DNA of 64,000 nucleotides from positions 25,851,454-25,915,453 of the forward strand of contig CM060124.1 in NCBI GenBank assembly GCA_030522415.1. Direction: 5' to 3'. Origin of the DNA: Channallabes apus. Its lineage: Eukaryota > Chordata > Actinopteri > Siluriformes > Clariidae. Below the pieces are notes generated by a model that was not told where the DNA came from, did no database searches, and saw only the letters and a list, made by a program, of their open reading frames with translations. Every line of letters starts with the position of its first letter. Position 1 is the first letter of the stretch. Below are positions 1 to 10,760 of the stretch, piece after piece. The position numbers were made by a program, and so were the translations under genes.

Positions 1-799
1 ATATTAGTGAAAAATTGCTAATATTGGTTATAATTTTTTGGGTGGCTGGAATGGATTATCTGCATTTACCTTCTTCTTATGGGGAAATGTGCTTTGCATT
101 ATGAATGTTCACCTTAAGAACTCGCCTCTGGAAAGGATTAATTTTGTATGCTGAGGTACCACTGCATCTGTAATTCATGACTGCTAATGTGATTACAATT
201 ACACTAACAGGGTGTATGTGTTCTTTTTCATGGGTTTAACATTCTCTAAAAAAATAGTTCACTCATGGCAGCCACTATTTGACCCAGAATGTACTTTTGA
301 TTCACTGATCACATGACGAATAGAAGCCGTGTGATTGGCTTTTCAGGATGTGTCATGTTTCACTATAAAAATACATTATTTTATTTAAGAGAAGAAAAAA
401 AAAAGGACGTTAATTGCTCCAAAGCCAAAGGAAATTTATTTTCCAGAATGAATAAAGAAATTGAGCTGGCATTGTTTGTTTTAAACTTTACTAATCAGGA
501 TCCTGTGCAGCACAAAAACAAGATGGCCACCAGGCACTTTATTTCTTAACTTCCCACATTTGCTTGATTACTGACTTATTTTAATGTAATTTTACTCACA
601 CGTATGCTCTTTGTGTAGTTTACAGACTGGTTATAACCATCCCCTGTTGGGCTGTTACGACTGTCTCTGTTGGTTGAGAAATTTATTTTTTAGTTATCAT
701 TAAAACCTTAATTCCTGTCTGCGCTTGTGTCTGCAAGTAACACTAACAGAAAACTGTGGCTTAGAACCAGGCACATCCATCCTTTGACATCTAAGAGGT
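1..799. other. AT-rich noncoding DNA, nothing recognised
   Basis: No repeat family, splice-flanked exon or RNA gene was recognised. The one short open frame (313-549, plus strand) crosses an A-run and has low-complexity composition with no recognisable domain, so it is not called as a gene. Confidence 0.5.
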
Positions 800-1145
800 G
801 CTCACTGCCCAGGGACTATATCTACATGGTTAAAGGCAGCAAATGACCCAGCTAATCAGCCAGGTGACTCAACTACAAGCTGCAACCCCACAGTCTGTAC
901 TTCCACCTGGTCTCCCTCATCACCAGGCCATACAAATACCCAGGTGATCCCACTGAGTCTGAGGGATTTTGTTGCAATGTTCCCTCTATTTTCTCAGCCT
1001 GGAATCACAAACTTCAAGACATTGCTCACTGAAAAAGCCCTCAGGTGGGCCACAAGGGAGTTTATATATCACATCATATGTCCAGTTTCTACAAATTATT
1101 TACACAGAGCATTTAATAATTCCTTAGATGGTAAGAAGTGAGCAG
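800..1145 (+). pseudogene. Ty3/gypsy-type gag relic
   Basis: Broken plus-strand frames resemble the gag protein of fish Ty3/gypsy retrotransposons. A glutamine-rich stretch (MTQLISQVTQLQAA, from about 845) is followed by a proline-rich linker. After it, around 945-1070, come residues like RDFVAMFPLFSQPG and then EKALRWATREF, the usual gag 'capsid' spacing of a C/FLxxCxLxF-like block followed by a G/KALxWAT block. At least one stop or frameshift separates the parts. No LTR or polymerase was recognised beside it. The assignment rests on remembered motif order; a profile search against gag domains would decide it. Confidence 0.5.
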
Positions 1146-2794
1146 TTTAATTTTGTCAAGGGAAGTGAAGTGCTGTGGGGTATGTACTTTGGTTCCCTTG
1201 AGTGGATGACATGATTCCACACTCAAAGGTACTTACTGCCAGGGGTTCCATGGTGACATTCTTACTGTAGTGGCTTGTGGAGACAATAAGGACACTTGTT
1301 GTCTTATTGATCATCTCACAGCAGCCAAGTTCAAGCTTCCTGCTTTAATACTTTTCTCATGGAGAAGCACTGGATTGAGGACCTGTTGGTGGTGGAGACA
1401 CAGATCAACGCACAGAGACGGTTTTCCTGTAAGTCAGAGTCCATGACAATTCCATCAGAGAGATCAGGTTGGCCAGTGGAGACCAGATGGACATTTTTTA
1501 CTTTTATGTAAAAAGCTGGCACACTATTGTCATATATACTCTTCTTTTTTATATAGCTCACCTCAAGCGCCTCTTTGCAAAGTGATGTACTAGTTTCTCA
1601 CCTGTTCCAACAGGTTCATGCCTGCATGCCAACATTTTTTTTTTGCAAGGTTAGCTATGATGCATGGGAGAAGGCTCCACAGTTTGCTTTGTTAAAATTT
1701 TCAGACATAGGAACATCTGTTTTCAAAGAAGGGGAAGAAAGAGTATTCTGAGGGAATGTCCAAAATGGGAAAAATTTTTGGAGAAATTTTACAAATTTCC
1801 ATGTAAATAGAAATATATACACATTAAGATCATTCATTACTCACTTAAAGTTTGACATCATTTGGTACATGTTGCAAAAAAAAAAAAAAAAAAAAATCAA
1901 TAATCAAGGTGGTCACTAAGTCCATATCACCCCACCATGCCAACAACAGTACTTTCCTATAACAACCTCACACACACACAGTGGTTTATTACTTACTTAT
2001 AAACTGTGGTGCAAACGAGTTTACCATACATCTAACATACTGACAGGCTATAATTGTGTAATTACAATATGCAGAGTAGCAACATAACAGGCGGTCTACA
2101 ATTCTAACAAGCTAACATTATGACAGATGAAAATGACACCAAGCTAGCATTACAAAAGCCTGTAATAAGGCGTGAAGACAGGCTAGCATTATAAACAAGC
2201 TAGCATGTCAGATTTAGATTAAAATTGGGATGTTGATAAATAGCAAGTGTTTAACAAAAATAAACAAGATCTGTAGAACTGACACAGTTGTACAGTCATG
2301 GGGAAAAAAGCACTCATGTGAGTTTATCTGCTAGGGGCTAAATTGCAATTATGTGATTCTATAAAACGTATAAACTATAAACTAAGAAATAACCATGGAG
2401 GATAACAACGACCAACATGAAATATTTTTTAGCTGTTCTTTTTTTTTTTTTTTTTTAATAATGGAAGAATTGCTCTAACAAAAACCCTAACAATAGTTGA
2501 GCAATTATTATTAATCAATACTTATGAGTAGTATGAATATGAGTATTTTATTTTATTTTTTGCCTTGATGTGTTTTTCTTTCCTTTTTTTTCTTAATGTA
2601 CTGCACTGTGTGGTCATTCAAACACAATTAAAATGATTTTGTTACAAATTATATGGTTCTAAGTGTAATTTATTTAAAATATTAATAATATAATAAGTCC
2701 TGAGCATTTTGTGTTCAAGTTGATTCTACTCAAAATATTTGGGGCTATCATTTCCTCAGATTGTTTCAGTGAAGTCAACTTATCTGGATTTTAT
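1146..2794. other. AT-rich noncoding DNA with poly-A/T runs
   Basis: No gene recognised. Around 1310-1560 a GC-richer patch may be a remnant of the gypsy polyprotein downstream of the gag relic, but no motif supports it. Between 2030 and 2215 a short phrase like 'aagctagcattat' recurs imperfectly. Homopolymer A and T runs sit at 1876-1897 and 2441-2456. Confidence 0.45.
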
Positions 2795-2863
2795 ATAATA
2801 ATAATAATAATAATAATAATGTATTATTATTATTAATAATAATAGTAATAATAGTAATAATAG

Positions 2864-2894
<31 letters not shown>
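2795..2894. repeat. (AAT)n/(ATT)n microsatellite
   Basis: About 100 bp of ATA, ATT and AGT trinucleotides. The run switches from ATA-type to ATT-type and back, so it can fold on itself. Confidence 0.95.
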
Positions 2895-2895
<1 letters not shown>

Positions 2896-2984
2896 ATATG
2901 CCCTTCAGAAACTACATACTGTAGAGAACAATTCATCTCAGTGGGGGTGGCGCCTGGACGTGGACCTCACCAACCTTTTTATTT

Positions 2985-3230
2985 TCTTCTTCTATTTTTA
3001 TTAGTCGTTCTGATGATGATTGGCTGCTTTGTTTCAGATCATTGTGCTGTTGCATGACCTGATTTTAGCCCAGTTTAACCTGGTAAATAGACAGATTCAC
3101 ATTTCCCCCAAGAATATTCTGGAATGAAGTGGAGTAAATCTTTGCCTCAATGATGGTAAGGGTCGACATTCCCCTGGCTGCAAAACAAATGAGGTGTTTT
3201 TGTTAATATACAGTTTTTTTGTTTTTGTTT
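2985..3230 (-). mobile_element. Tc1-like transposon relic
   Basis: The text 'cagatcattgtgctgttgc' followed by a run ending 'ctggctgcaaaacaaa' matches, from memory, the reverse-strand coding part of a common fish Tc1-like transposase gene. Both ends and most of the gene are missing and no frame is open. The SINE at 3291 lies just downstream. Confidence 0.45.
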
Positions 3231-3290
3231 TTTTTGCTAAATATAGAACTGTGCATGATGAATAAACTGTAAACAGGTGATTTGTTTGGA

Positions 3291-3687
3291 GAAGGCCTTA
3301 TACCGGGCGGCGCGGTGGTGTAGTGGTTAGCACTGTCGCCTTGCACCTCCAGGGTCTGGGTTCGATTCCCCGGCCAGGCTCGATTCCCGTCTCTGTGTGC
3401 ATAGAGTTTGCATGTTCTTGGTGGGTTTCCTCCGGGTACTCCGGTTTCCTCCCACAGTCCAAAGATATGCAGGTTAGGCTAATTGGCGTTCCCAAATTGC
3501 CCATAGTGTGTGATTGGGTGTGTGAGTGTGTGTATGTGTGTGTGCCCTGCGATGGATTGGCACCCTGTCCAGGGTGTACCCCGCCTAGTGCCCGAAGTCT
3601 CCTGGGATAGGCTCCAGGTCCCCCGCGACCCTGAACATAGGATTAAGTGGTATAGAAAATGAATGAATGAATGAAGGCCTTATACCG
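3291..3687 (+). repeat. tRNA-derived SINE, subfamily A, with TSD
   Basis: The head has pol III-like promoter boxes: box A 'gtggtgtagtggttagcac' and box B 'gggttcgattcccc'. The body includes 'tcctcccacagtccaaaga', and the tail reads 'aagtggtatagaaaatg' then (AATG)n. A perfect 15-bp target-site duplication, gaaggccttataccg, flanks the copy at 3291-3305 and 3673-3687. The perfect duplication points to recent insertion. A 10-bp gap relative to other copies (missing 'ctccccgtgc') sits near 3417. Open frames here on both strands are shadows of the repeat. Confidence 0.95.
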
Positions 3688-4546
3688 TTTCCCAGACTGA
3701 AGAGGAGGACATTCACTTCTCTGAGGTCGTGGCTCATCTCTTTTTTTTTTTCTTAAAGTGATGTAGACACAAGTCCAGAGCAACACATATCAAATTTGTA
3801 TTTATAATGTTAAAATTAGTAAATGTTTCTGAATAGTAAAAAAAAAGAGTTCATTTACTGTATTTGTAAATGTTTTTTTTCCATAGCTGTATTAGTATTT
3901 TTCTAAGCGAGCCTGCTTACTTTTTGAGGAAAAATATATATTCATTAGCACCAGTGTATGTTTTCAATAATGTAAATTTGTTTGTATGGTTAAATAACTG
4001 CTCATAGTCAATTAAAACGTTTGCCTTTAGGATGGTTGGATGGATGCTTTTCAGTAAATTTGTCCTTTTACAAAATGAAGACAGGTTAAATATGAGCTGC
4101 AAACACAACTCTAATGTGCATGGATGTTTTGCTTTGTATCCAGATATGAAATTGAAAGTTGAGCAATGAAATAATTAGAGATTCACTGTCGGCCTTCACA
4201 CCTTAACCTTTAACCTGCACCCACTCTGACTCTTTGCATTTCATTAGATTCTGCAGTGCCTATGGATGAAACACAGCATCATATGAATAAATGTAAAAGT
4301 GAACCTGTAGCTGAACCTCTGACCTTGCTGTGCAAATGGTTGCAGTTTTAAATAAGAAAAAAAAAAAAAGATTCACCTCTTATGTAGTAAATAAATTCCA
4401 CGCACAACTGTTGATTATGGGTCTGAGTTTTGAGAAGGATAGCAATGAAAAAGTTCTCCTTAAACAATAACGATTTTTTTTTTGGTCTTTTTAGGGAATA
4501 AGCCTACATGCTTACATTGCAAGAGGCTCACTCTAAGGTACTCTTA
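3688..4546. other. AT-rich noncoding DNA
   Basis: Nothing recognised; several T and A runs (3740-3753, 4360-4370, 4472-4483). Confidence 0.5.
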
Positions 4547-5097
4547 TCCCATAATGTAGGTGGTTGTGTGAGTATGAGGGAGATAAAGGAGCACCCAGAT
4601 TTTCCACATGTCCACATCGTCTATATTTAACAACACAATTTGGTACATGAGCACACAATGATATCTGGAATACACCAAACAGTTGTGGTGGGGCTTCTGA
4701 AGGTGTGCTGTGGTGTATGGACTTTGGCAGTAGATTCTTGTGGTGCTATGTGTTGCTACAGTAGATGTCCATGAATTGGACTTGTTTGTCCTGTGTATTT
4801 CATGGGTGCTCGATTGGATTAAGATCCGGGGAGTTTGGAAGCCAGGTTGGCAGTCTTGGGCTCTTCGCCTGCTGGGCCTTGTGTAGTGGGCTTGAATCTT
4901 GAATTGGGTGTTCTGGTGTCTTTGTATAATGGCCAGCATTGACTTTTTGGGCAATTTATGCTGCATTAGCTTTTCTGTGGAATCAAAACAGGTCCCTGCA
5001 GAGACTGGCTTATGATTAGTTTACTGGTATATAACTGATAATCAATGTTGATGTATTAATGTTATGTGGTGTTAATGTTATGACTGATCTGTGTAAT
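4547..5097 (-). mobile_element. Tc1-like transposon relic (family T1)
   Basis: The stretch 'attggacttgtttgtcctg' followed by 'gggtgctcgattggattaa' and 'gatccggggagtttggaag' matches the reverse complement of a widespread fish Tc1-like transposase region. It ends at 5073-5097 with 'taatgttatgactgatctgt', the family's terminal repeat. A second relic of the same family lies in the other orientation at 31284. The 140-residue open frame on the minus strand (4544-4966) is not the transposase frame and is not a gene. Confidence 0.65.
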
Positions 5098-5540
5098 ACT
5101 GTATATGTACCGTTTTTCATTATGTTTGACAACACCAACAACAAAGTCTGAATCAAACTCGTCCTTAATTTAATAATTCTTTAAAATTATAACTACTAAC
5201 TTACATATTATTGAGATTAAATGTGCAATCATACAAAGTACACCCCCCAATACATTTGCATTACTTGTAACCATTTCTCATCTCACAGAACACTGTAGAT
5301 GTTAGATGATAACATGATAAATACTGTGGTTCTCTTCAAAATTTCCATGCTATAATGACTTGTTCTGGCTTCGAGCAAAAAAACAGTATTTAAATCTGAC
5401 GCTGAACTTGTGCTTTGGCCCAAGAATTTTTTTTTTTTTTTTTTGAAGTTTGAAGTTTCTTTTTTGTTTTAGCTGCATCTTACAACGTCAAAGGCTTATA
5501 CAGAGGGGCATAACAACGTCCAGCCACTGCACAGAGGAAA
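5098..5540. other. AT-rich noncoding DNA
   Basis: Nothing recognised apart from a T run at 5428-5444. Confidence 0.5.
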
Positions 5541-5720
5541 ACCGAGGGGAATCAATACTAATCCACTGCTTGCTAATTAAATTGTGCGAGAAATGATTGC
5601 TCATGGCCGTGCTTTAGCCTTCGGTTAGCTTCGTGTGCTTAAAACGGGAGAGCTGCTTCGAAGACTAATGAGCTCCTAGTTTCTCGCCTGAACGAGCACA
5701 TTTTTTTCCTGACTTGAATA
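5541..5720. other. Candidate conserved noncoding element
   Basis: Higher-complexity, repeat-free DNA inside AT-rich surroundings. It has homeodomain-type cores ('ctaattaaatt', 'taatcc') and a 'tgattg' site within about 60 bp. This layout is typical of developmental enhancers, but no conservation data were available. Confidence 0.25.
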
Positions 5721-5856
5721 TGTGAATATGATGGATTCCTCTTCTGTTATCAATGTTGATTTAATTTTATTTTTGTTATCCTATGGTTAATTAAAAGTAC
5801 AGCACCATTACTTGTTTTAGTCAGTTATTTAAATTATTAAAGTCCAACTAACGCTC

Positions 5857-6390
5857 TAACAGTCAAAAGTTTGGACACACCCATTAATTCTCTGGTTGTT
5901 CCTGATAGATTTCTATTTTTTTCTATGTTGTTAAGCAATACTGAAGATTCATCCAAAATATGCAATAATTTCCTTTGAACAGTTAATGTTGAGATGTATC
6001 TGATATTTATGCTCTGTAAATATTTAAGCAATTTCCCTTTGGGATTAATAAAGTTCTTTGAATCTTGAATCTTGAATCTTAAATCGTTCATAACGGCTCT
6101 AATGTGAGGTGGTGTTTGTTAATTGGTGATTTCTGAGGCTGGTGACTCTAAATGAACTTCTCCTCTGCAGCAGAGGTAAGTATTGGCCTTGCTTTCCTTT
6201 GAAGGTCTTATGAGAGCCAGTTTCATCATGGTGCTTGATGGGTTTTGCAAATGTAGTTGACACAATACTGTGCTTGCAAGAACTGTTCCAGAACAGCTCT
6301 AAGGAGGCATCTAGTAATAATATTTGTATGAGTAATCTCCAGTCTTGAACAAAATCTAAGGTAAGGTTTAACATGTAGTTTCTAAGTATG
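5857..6390 (-). mobile_element. Tc1-like transposon relic (family T2), interrupted
   Basis: It begins with a terminal-repeat-like 'aaaagtttggacacaccc' at 5864. It resumes at about 6100 with 'ggtgatttctgaggctggtg' and 'cctctgcagcagaggtaa', matching the reverse strand of a fish Tc1-like transposase gene. The LINE 3' tail at 6026-6085 sits between the two halves. A sister copy lies at 18775-19400. Confidence 0.65.
6026..6085 (+). repeat. LINE 3' end with (GAATCTT)n tail, nested
   Basis: A heavily 5'-truncated LINE 3' end, reading 'ccctttgggattaataaagt' then GAATCTT repeats. The 53 bases at 6026-6078 are identical to 13316-13368. The copy lies inside a Tc1 relic, so it inserted later than that element. 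Confidence 0.75.
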
Positions 6391-6913
6391 GAGAATGAAT
6401 AGTGACACCTTTAGAAGAGAGAAAGAGAGAGGGGGGGGGGGCAAAGAGAGAGAGAGTTCTGGAACTTTCTTCTGAATTCTTAATTAAGACTCTAATTTTA
6501 AACAAAAAAAGTTCTCTCAAAATGATGAGAAATATAATCAGAACTCAAATAGTTTATTATTATTTGTTTTATATTATCTGTATTATATTATATGTATGTA
6601 TGTATTTATTTATTTATTCATTATTGTTTGCTTATTTAATAGTGTCCATAATCCCCTTTTATTGTCCTTGACTTTCCAAAAATTATATTTGTTTTCAGAC
6701 ATTTTTTTTAACATCAGAATTTTAAAATGAAAGTTCTTGAGAAAACGTCAGAACTTAAAGAGATTTGGGTAAAAAAAAAAAAAAATCCTCTTATTAATCC
6801 TCTTCCGTATCTGAATACCATAACAAATGTGTCTGATGGCATTTTTTGGAAAGTCAAGGACACATAATAAATAAACAAATAAATAACCAAAAAAGAATAA
6901 ATAAATTAAGAAA
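6391..6913. other. Low-complexity noncoding DNA
   Basis: Holds a purine run with (GA)n and a G10-type tract at 6417-6456 and (GTAT)n/(TTTA)n at 6593-6625. No gene seen; the plus-strand frame at 6402-6671 is low-complexity. Confidence 0.6.
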
Positions 6914-6914
6914 T

Positions 6915-6946
<32 letters not shown>

Positions 6947-6985
6947 ATAATAATAATAATAATCATCATCATCATAATAATAAAG
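6914..6985. repeat. (TAC)n/(TAA)n/(ATC)n microsatellite
   Basis: Compound trinucleotide run. It creates a false poly-serine/isoleucine frame on the minus strand (6748-7290). Confidence 0.95.
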
Positions 6986-8187
6986 AAATAACTGTGTGTA
7001 ACATTGAATTTAAACAATGAAAATATTGTAAAGGTGGCTTGTTTGTAAATTAAAACCCTACTGTAAGGGTCTTCAGCGACCAAATCCATCTTGAGTGAAA
7101 TGCCAAAATATCCATATACATGTAGGCTGGCACTAAGTCTTATGCAGTATAGCTTACAGTACATGCTGTTCTGTAAAACGAAAAACAACTTGGTGTAGTT
7201 CAAATAATAACAGAAACAATAACAACAAAACAAAATATACTTATTATTTTTACAGTTTAAATAAGGTACGAAAATTATTATGAAATTCACATTTAATATT
7301 ATATTGGGATTTTCCTTAATTAATTTATGGTTGCACTCTTTGTCCTTGTATTCATGTTTCTTTGTCGCTTTGGAATGCTACTGTTGGTCTTGTGTGGAAG
7401 TTCATTTAAAGCTCTCTGTAGATGCTCAGATTGGAAGCTGCTGATTTCAGCCTGATAAAACTTGCAGATTTGCTCAAAGACCTCAGCATGTTTGGCTTAT
7501 CGAGTTATTACTCAAGCACTCCAATTCCATCCGTCAGATAAAACCTGCACTAATCTAATTCTACTCAAAAAGCATGCGAGGAAAAGTGCATAGATTCGCT
7601 GGTATATCTTTGTTATTGATGGTGTACATCTTGGCATGCAATAACTTACAGCTAATAAAGTTGAATATAATTTAGAATTGAAAGACTGAACTGACTGTTC
7701 TAGAAAAACAGATTCTATCATCTGAGTCAACAGTTAGCTCTGCTTAATAGTTTGCAATTTGCGGCACCAAAATGAGACATTTTTAGAACATGCTGATCTA
7801 AAGCTGCATAATAATAATAATAACAACAACAGGAAATAATAATAATTATGCGTCTAGAGACATGACCTGAATCCGATGGACCGAGCGCATTCACAGCATC
7901 ATGAAACAGTGTAAAAGAGGTCAAGGAATGTCTTACAATACCGACAGATGTGACTTGCAGGGTTATTTTTGACTCACCTAACCTACTTCATGTTGCTCTT
8001 CTTCTCCTCGTCCTCCTCTTTTTGCATGTTTTGTCCTTGTTCTCATCCCCCTCAGAGAGGTCTAATCTGCCTTGTCAGACCTTTTGATCCCTTCATTTTA
8101 TACTATGTCATGTTTGAGGTTCCTCGCTATGTGAGTACTATCACTTGTCATGCTGCGCATAAGTGGACCTCAAACATTGACCTCACC
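6986..8187. other. AT-rich noncoding DNA
   Basis: No gene recognised. It contains a short (ATA)n run at 7809-7830 and unique-looking sequence elsewhere. Confidence 0.5.
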
Positions 8188-8223
8188 ATTAAAGAATATG
8201 ACCTCAGTGTCATATTCTTTAAT
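8188..8223. repeat. Perfect hairpin, 15-bp arms
   Basis: attaaagaatatgac at 8188-8202 is exactly inverted at 8209-8223 around a 6-base loop, ctcagt, and is followed by a T run. It could be a relic of transposon ends or a small snap-back structure. Confidence 0.85.
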
Positions 8224-8380
8224 TCTTTTTTTTTTTTTTTTGACACGGAGCTGGTTAAGACCATGTTTTAAACAGTACAGGCCATAAATCATGCTGTGAT
8301 AAAGGTAAATGAAGGTTTTTTTTTTGCAATTTAAAATAAAAGGTATAGTCAACTCCTGGCACATGCAGAGGGGTATGTAC

Positions 8381-8412
8381 AGAGAGAGAGAGAAAGAGAA
8401 AGAGAGAGAGAA
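8381..8412. repeat. (GA)n purine tract
   Basis: Imperfect GA microsatellite, nearly all purine on the plus strand. Confidence 0.9.
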
Positions 8413-8547
8413 ATTGAGGGTATGGAAATATAAAAGAAATCGAAAAAATGAAAAAAGAATTTTATTGGGAATAATTCAGAGTGGAATAATTCAGAATTTA
8501 AACTATATGTAAGGAACATTTTATGCATGTTTCAAATTTGACTTATT

Positions 8548-8578
8548 CTGTATACCGCTTATCCCGTACTCAGGACAT
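8548..8578 (-). repeat. SINE tail fragment
   Basis: 'tctgtataccgcttatccc' resembles the reverse complement of the SINE 3' end seen elsewhere in this window. Only about 30 bp remain. Confidence 0.4.
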
Positions 8579-8579
8579 G

Positions 8580-9489
8580 TGAGTGGATCTGCCACTAATC
8601 CAACTCTCTTCACAATGTGTGTTTGTAAAAGGGTATCAATTTAGCAGCATCTTTGTGTTATTGATGTTATTGATGATGCACATCCAGCCGTTTGATGTAT
8701 AATGCTGATTGACATTTAATAAAGTTATGTATGTTGGTTCGCATGAATGCATAATGGAATTTGTGCACCCTAATTTTCTATACATTTATCAAATCCAGAC
8801 TAAGAAAAATAATACTCAAGTAAAAAAAGAAAAAAAATGAGATGAGAATAGAAGTCCATAGATTCAAGTTTACTCAAGTACACAAATACAAAACATATAT
8901 TAAGTTACAGTAGCCTTTTTCATATAAAAAAAATTCTCTCTTTCTTTTTCTGCTTCACAATTGTGCAGGTACTGTTTTTGCCTCTACTGTATCTGCACCT
9001 AGCGCCACTTCTGATTTTAAACACCTGTTATGTTATTAGATCTTATTATAATACACAGTAGGTGGCAAAACTCCCATTTCAAAGATTACATACAACTGAG
9101 GTTAGACAATGCAATCCAATGCATTAATGTATTTAAGTAAACTACATGTACAATGTACTGAAGTAAAAGTAAAAAGTATAAAAGCAAGTGCGTGAAATAT
9201 GTGAAAATAGTACTTAAGTACAGTAAAAGTAAATGTTCTCAGTTACCTTTCACCCATGTGTATAATTGCAGATTATATAGATTCTACAGTAAAATCAAAT
9301 GATAGTACACAAGTGGAACATTAGGGGAAATAAATAATTAACATAAACAAGGATTAAAACAGAAAAGAAAAAAAATAAGGTTCCAGCTGCAATACTCTGA
9401 TCCTGCATTCTGGCATGTTTTTTTTGTTTCACTCAATTTTCGGACATGTCTGTACTGTAACATGACCTGCCATTGAATGCCCCTTTATG
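8580..9489. other. AT-rich DNA with hAT-like 'aagtaaaagta' patches
   Basis: Patches at 8810-8885 and 9130-9240, such as 'ctgaagtaaaagtaaaaagt' and 'cttaagtacagtaaaagtaa', resemble the subterminal repeats of the hAT element at 24600-25942. They may mark an older relative. No ends were found. Confidence 0.3.
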
Positions 9490-10067
9490 AAAGTGCTTCT
9501 GACAGACCCTCAAAGAACCTGCTCAGTGCTCGTTCCATCGACTTGAGAGAGCCAGTGTCTGTAACTGAATAGGCTGAGCGGGAACCTTGGCGGAGATTCA
9601 ATAGCTATGATTCTCTGCTGTGACATGAGCAATCAAATGCCCTCCTTATATCCTGAGAAAAATGCTCAAAGTTTGAACAACAAGGGTCATGGCCACCCAT
9701 GTGCTGTGCTCCACTCTCTGGCTCTCCTAGAGAAAGGAGCGTGATCACATATGCCACCTTTGAGCGTTCAGAACTGAAAGTGGAGGTCTATAGCTCAAAA
9801 ATCACTGAGCACTGAGAGAGGAAGGATCAGCAGGTGCCTGGATCTCCTAACTAGGTGGGGGGAGGAGCAGGGAGATGTGGTTCACGTTGTATGTGGGCGT
9901 TCCTGGCTGAAGTCGAGAGAGAGTTGAAGCCATTGGAGCTGGGTCGTGACGTCAGCAAGGTCTTGCTTGGTACTGAGCAGCTCCTGCTGGTGAACCTCAA
10001 GAAGTGCGCCTAATCTCTTCAGTGCGTATGAGACTTTTCTCATGTGGTCAACATCTCCTGGATCCAT
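9490..10067 (-). pseudogene. Ty3/gypsy gag relic next to its LTR
   Basis: On the minus strand a frame opens at 10067 with MDPGDVDHMRK and a Q/L-rich coiled segment ending near 9882, as at the start of fish gypsy gag. Beyond its stop, decayed frames show NLRQGSRSA and then RALSRFFEGLSEAL (about 9620-9500), matching the later gag blocks. Several stops and frameshifts break it. The first codon lies about 20 bp from the LTR at 10087-10514, the right place for a primer-binding site and leader. Protease and polymerase were not recognised, so the copy is truncated. Confidence 0.65.
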
Positions 10068-10086
10068 ATGGGTGGCTACAATATTT

Positions 10087-10514
10087 TGTCACAGGCGGAG
10101 CGGAACGAGGTGAATCCAAATGCAGATGAATATTCGCAACATTAAACAGAAGCATGGTCGGGAAACAGGAGCTTGGATCAAATGCCAGAGGATCAATCAG
10201 GGGAGCGTATAATCCAAAGCGCAAAATGGGAGGTGTAGTCAAAATAGAAAGGTAATGATCGGTAATCGGGTTAGGTCGGTAATCGAGAATTCGAGCAGCA
10301 AGAAGACTATCCCAAAAACATTAAACAATTTTTACGAAAATTTTACGAAATACGAAAGAAACGAGTGGCGGATTCAAGACAGGTGTGTCGACAGGGCGGA
10401 AATGGGAGCATAGGAAAGGACACAGACAGGCTAGGGAAAACATGAGCACATGGAGAGCTCAGCGTGGGAAAGACAGCAGGGGACAAATGGGGCACAAACC
10501 AGGACAATGTGACA
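10087..10514 (-). mobile_element. Gypsy-type LTR
   Basis: A 428-bp segment starts tgtcaca and ends tgtgaca, the TG...CA inverted ends of an LTR. It directly precedes, on the minus strand, the gag start at 10067, so it acts as the 5' LTR of that relic. The partner LTR was not found. The Tc1-like element starts 26 bp beyond its outer end. Confidence 0.65.
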
Positions 10515-10540
10515 ACTTTTTTTCCCCTAAATTTACAGTA

Positions 10541-10750
10541 CAAACCGGATTCCAAAAAAGTTGGGACACTAAACAAATTGTGAATAAAAACTGAATGCAA
10601 TGATGTGGAGATGGCAAATGTCAATATTTTATTCAGAATAGAACATAAATCGCGGAACAAAAGTTTAAACTGAGAAAATGTATCATTTTAAGGGAAAAAT
10701 ATGGTGAATCAAAATGTGATGTTGTCAACAAATCCCAAAAAAGTTGGGAC
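10541..10750 (+). repeat. Left inverted terminal repeat of Tc1-like element
   Basis: Outer copy of the aaaaaagttgggac motif at 10553-10566 and inner copy at 10737-10750. The arm pairs with 11922-12131. Confidence 0.9.
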
Positions 10751-10760
10751 AAGGCCATTT

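Noticed and set aside
1331..1561. Possible exon around 1360-1430, followed by gtaagt
   Set aside because: The short open stretch and donor-like site are tempting, but no protein family was recognised and it lies next to a gypsy relic.
3298..3610. Open frames on both strands at the SINE, also at 16254-16579, 30143-30502 and 62881-63239
   Set aside because: All are translations of the same SINE in different orientations.
4544..4966. 140-residue minus-strand frame
   Set aside because: It overlaps a decayed Tc1-like transposon, in a frame with no transposase motifs.
6748..7290. 180-residue minus-strand open frame
   Set aside because: It runs through trinucleotide microsatellites and poly-A, giving runs of I, S and F. 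No domain or coding composition.
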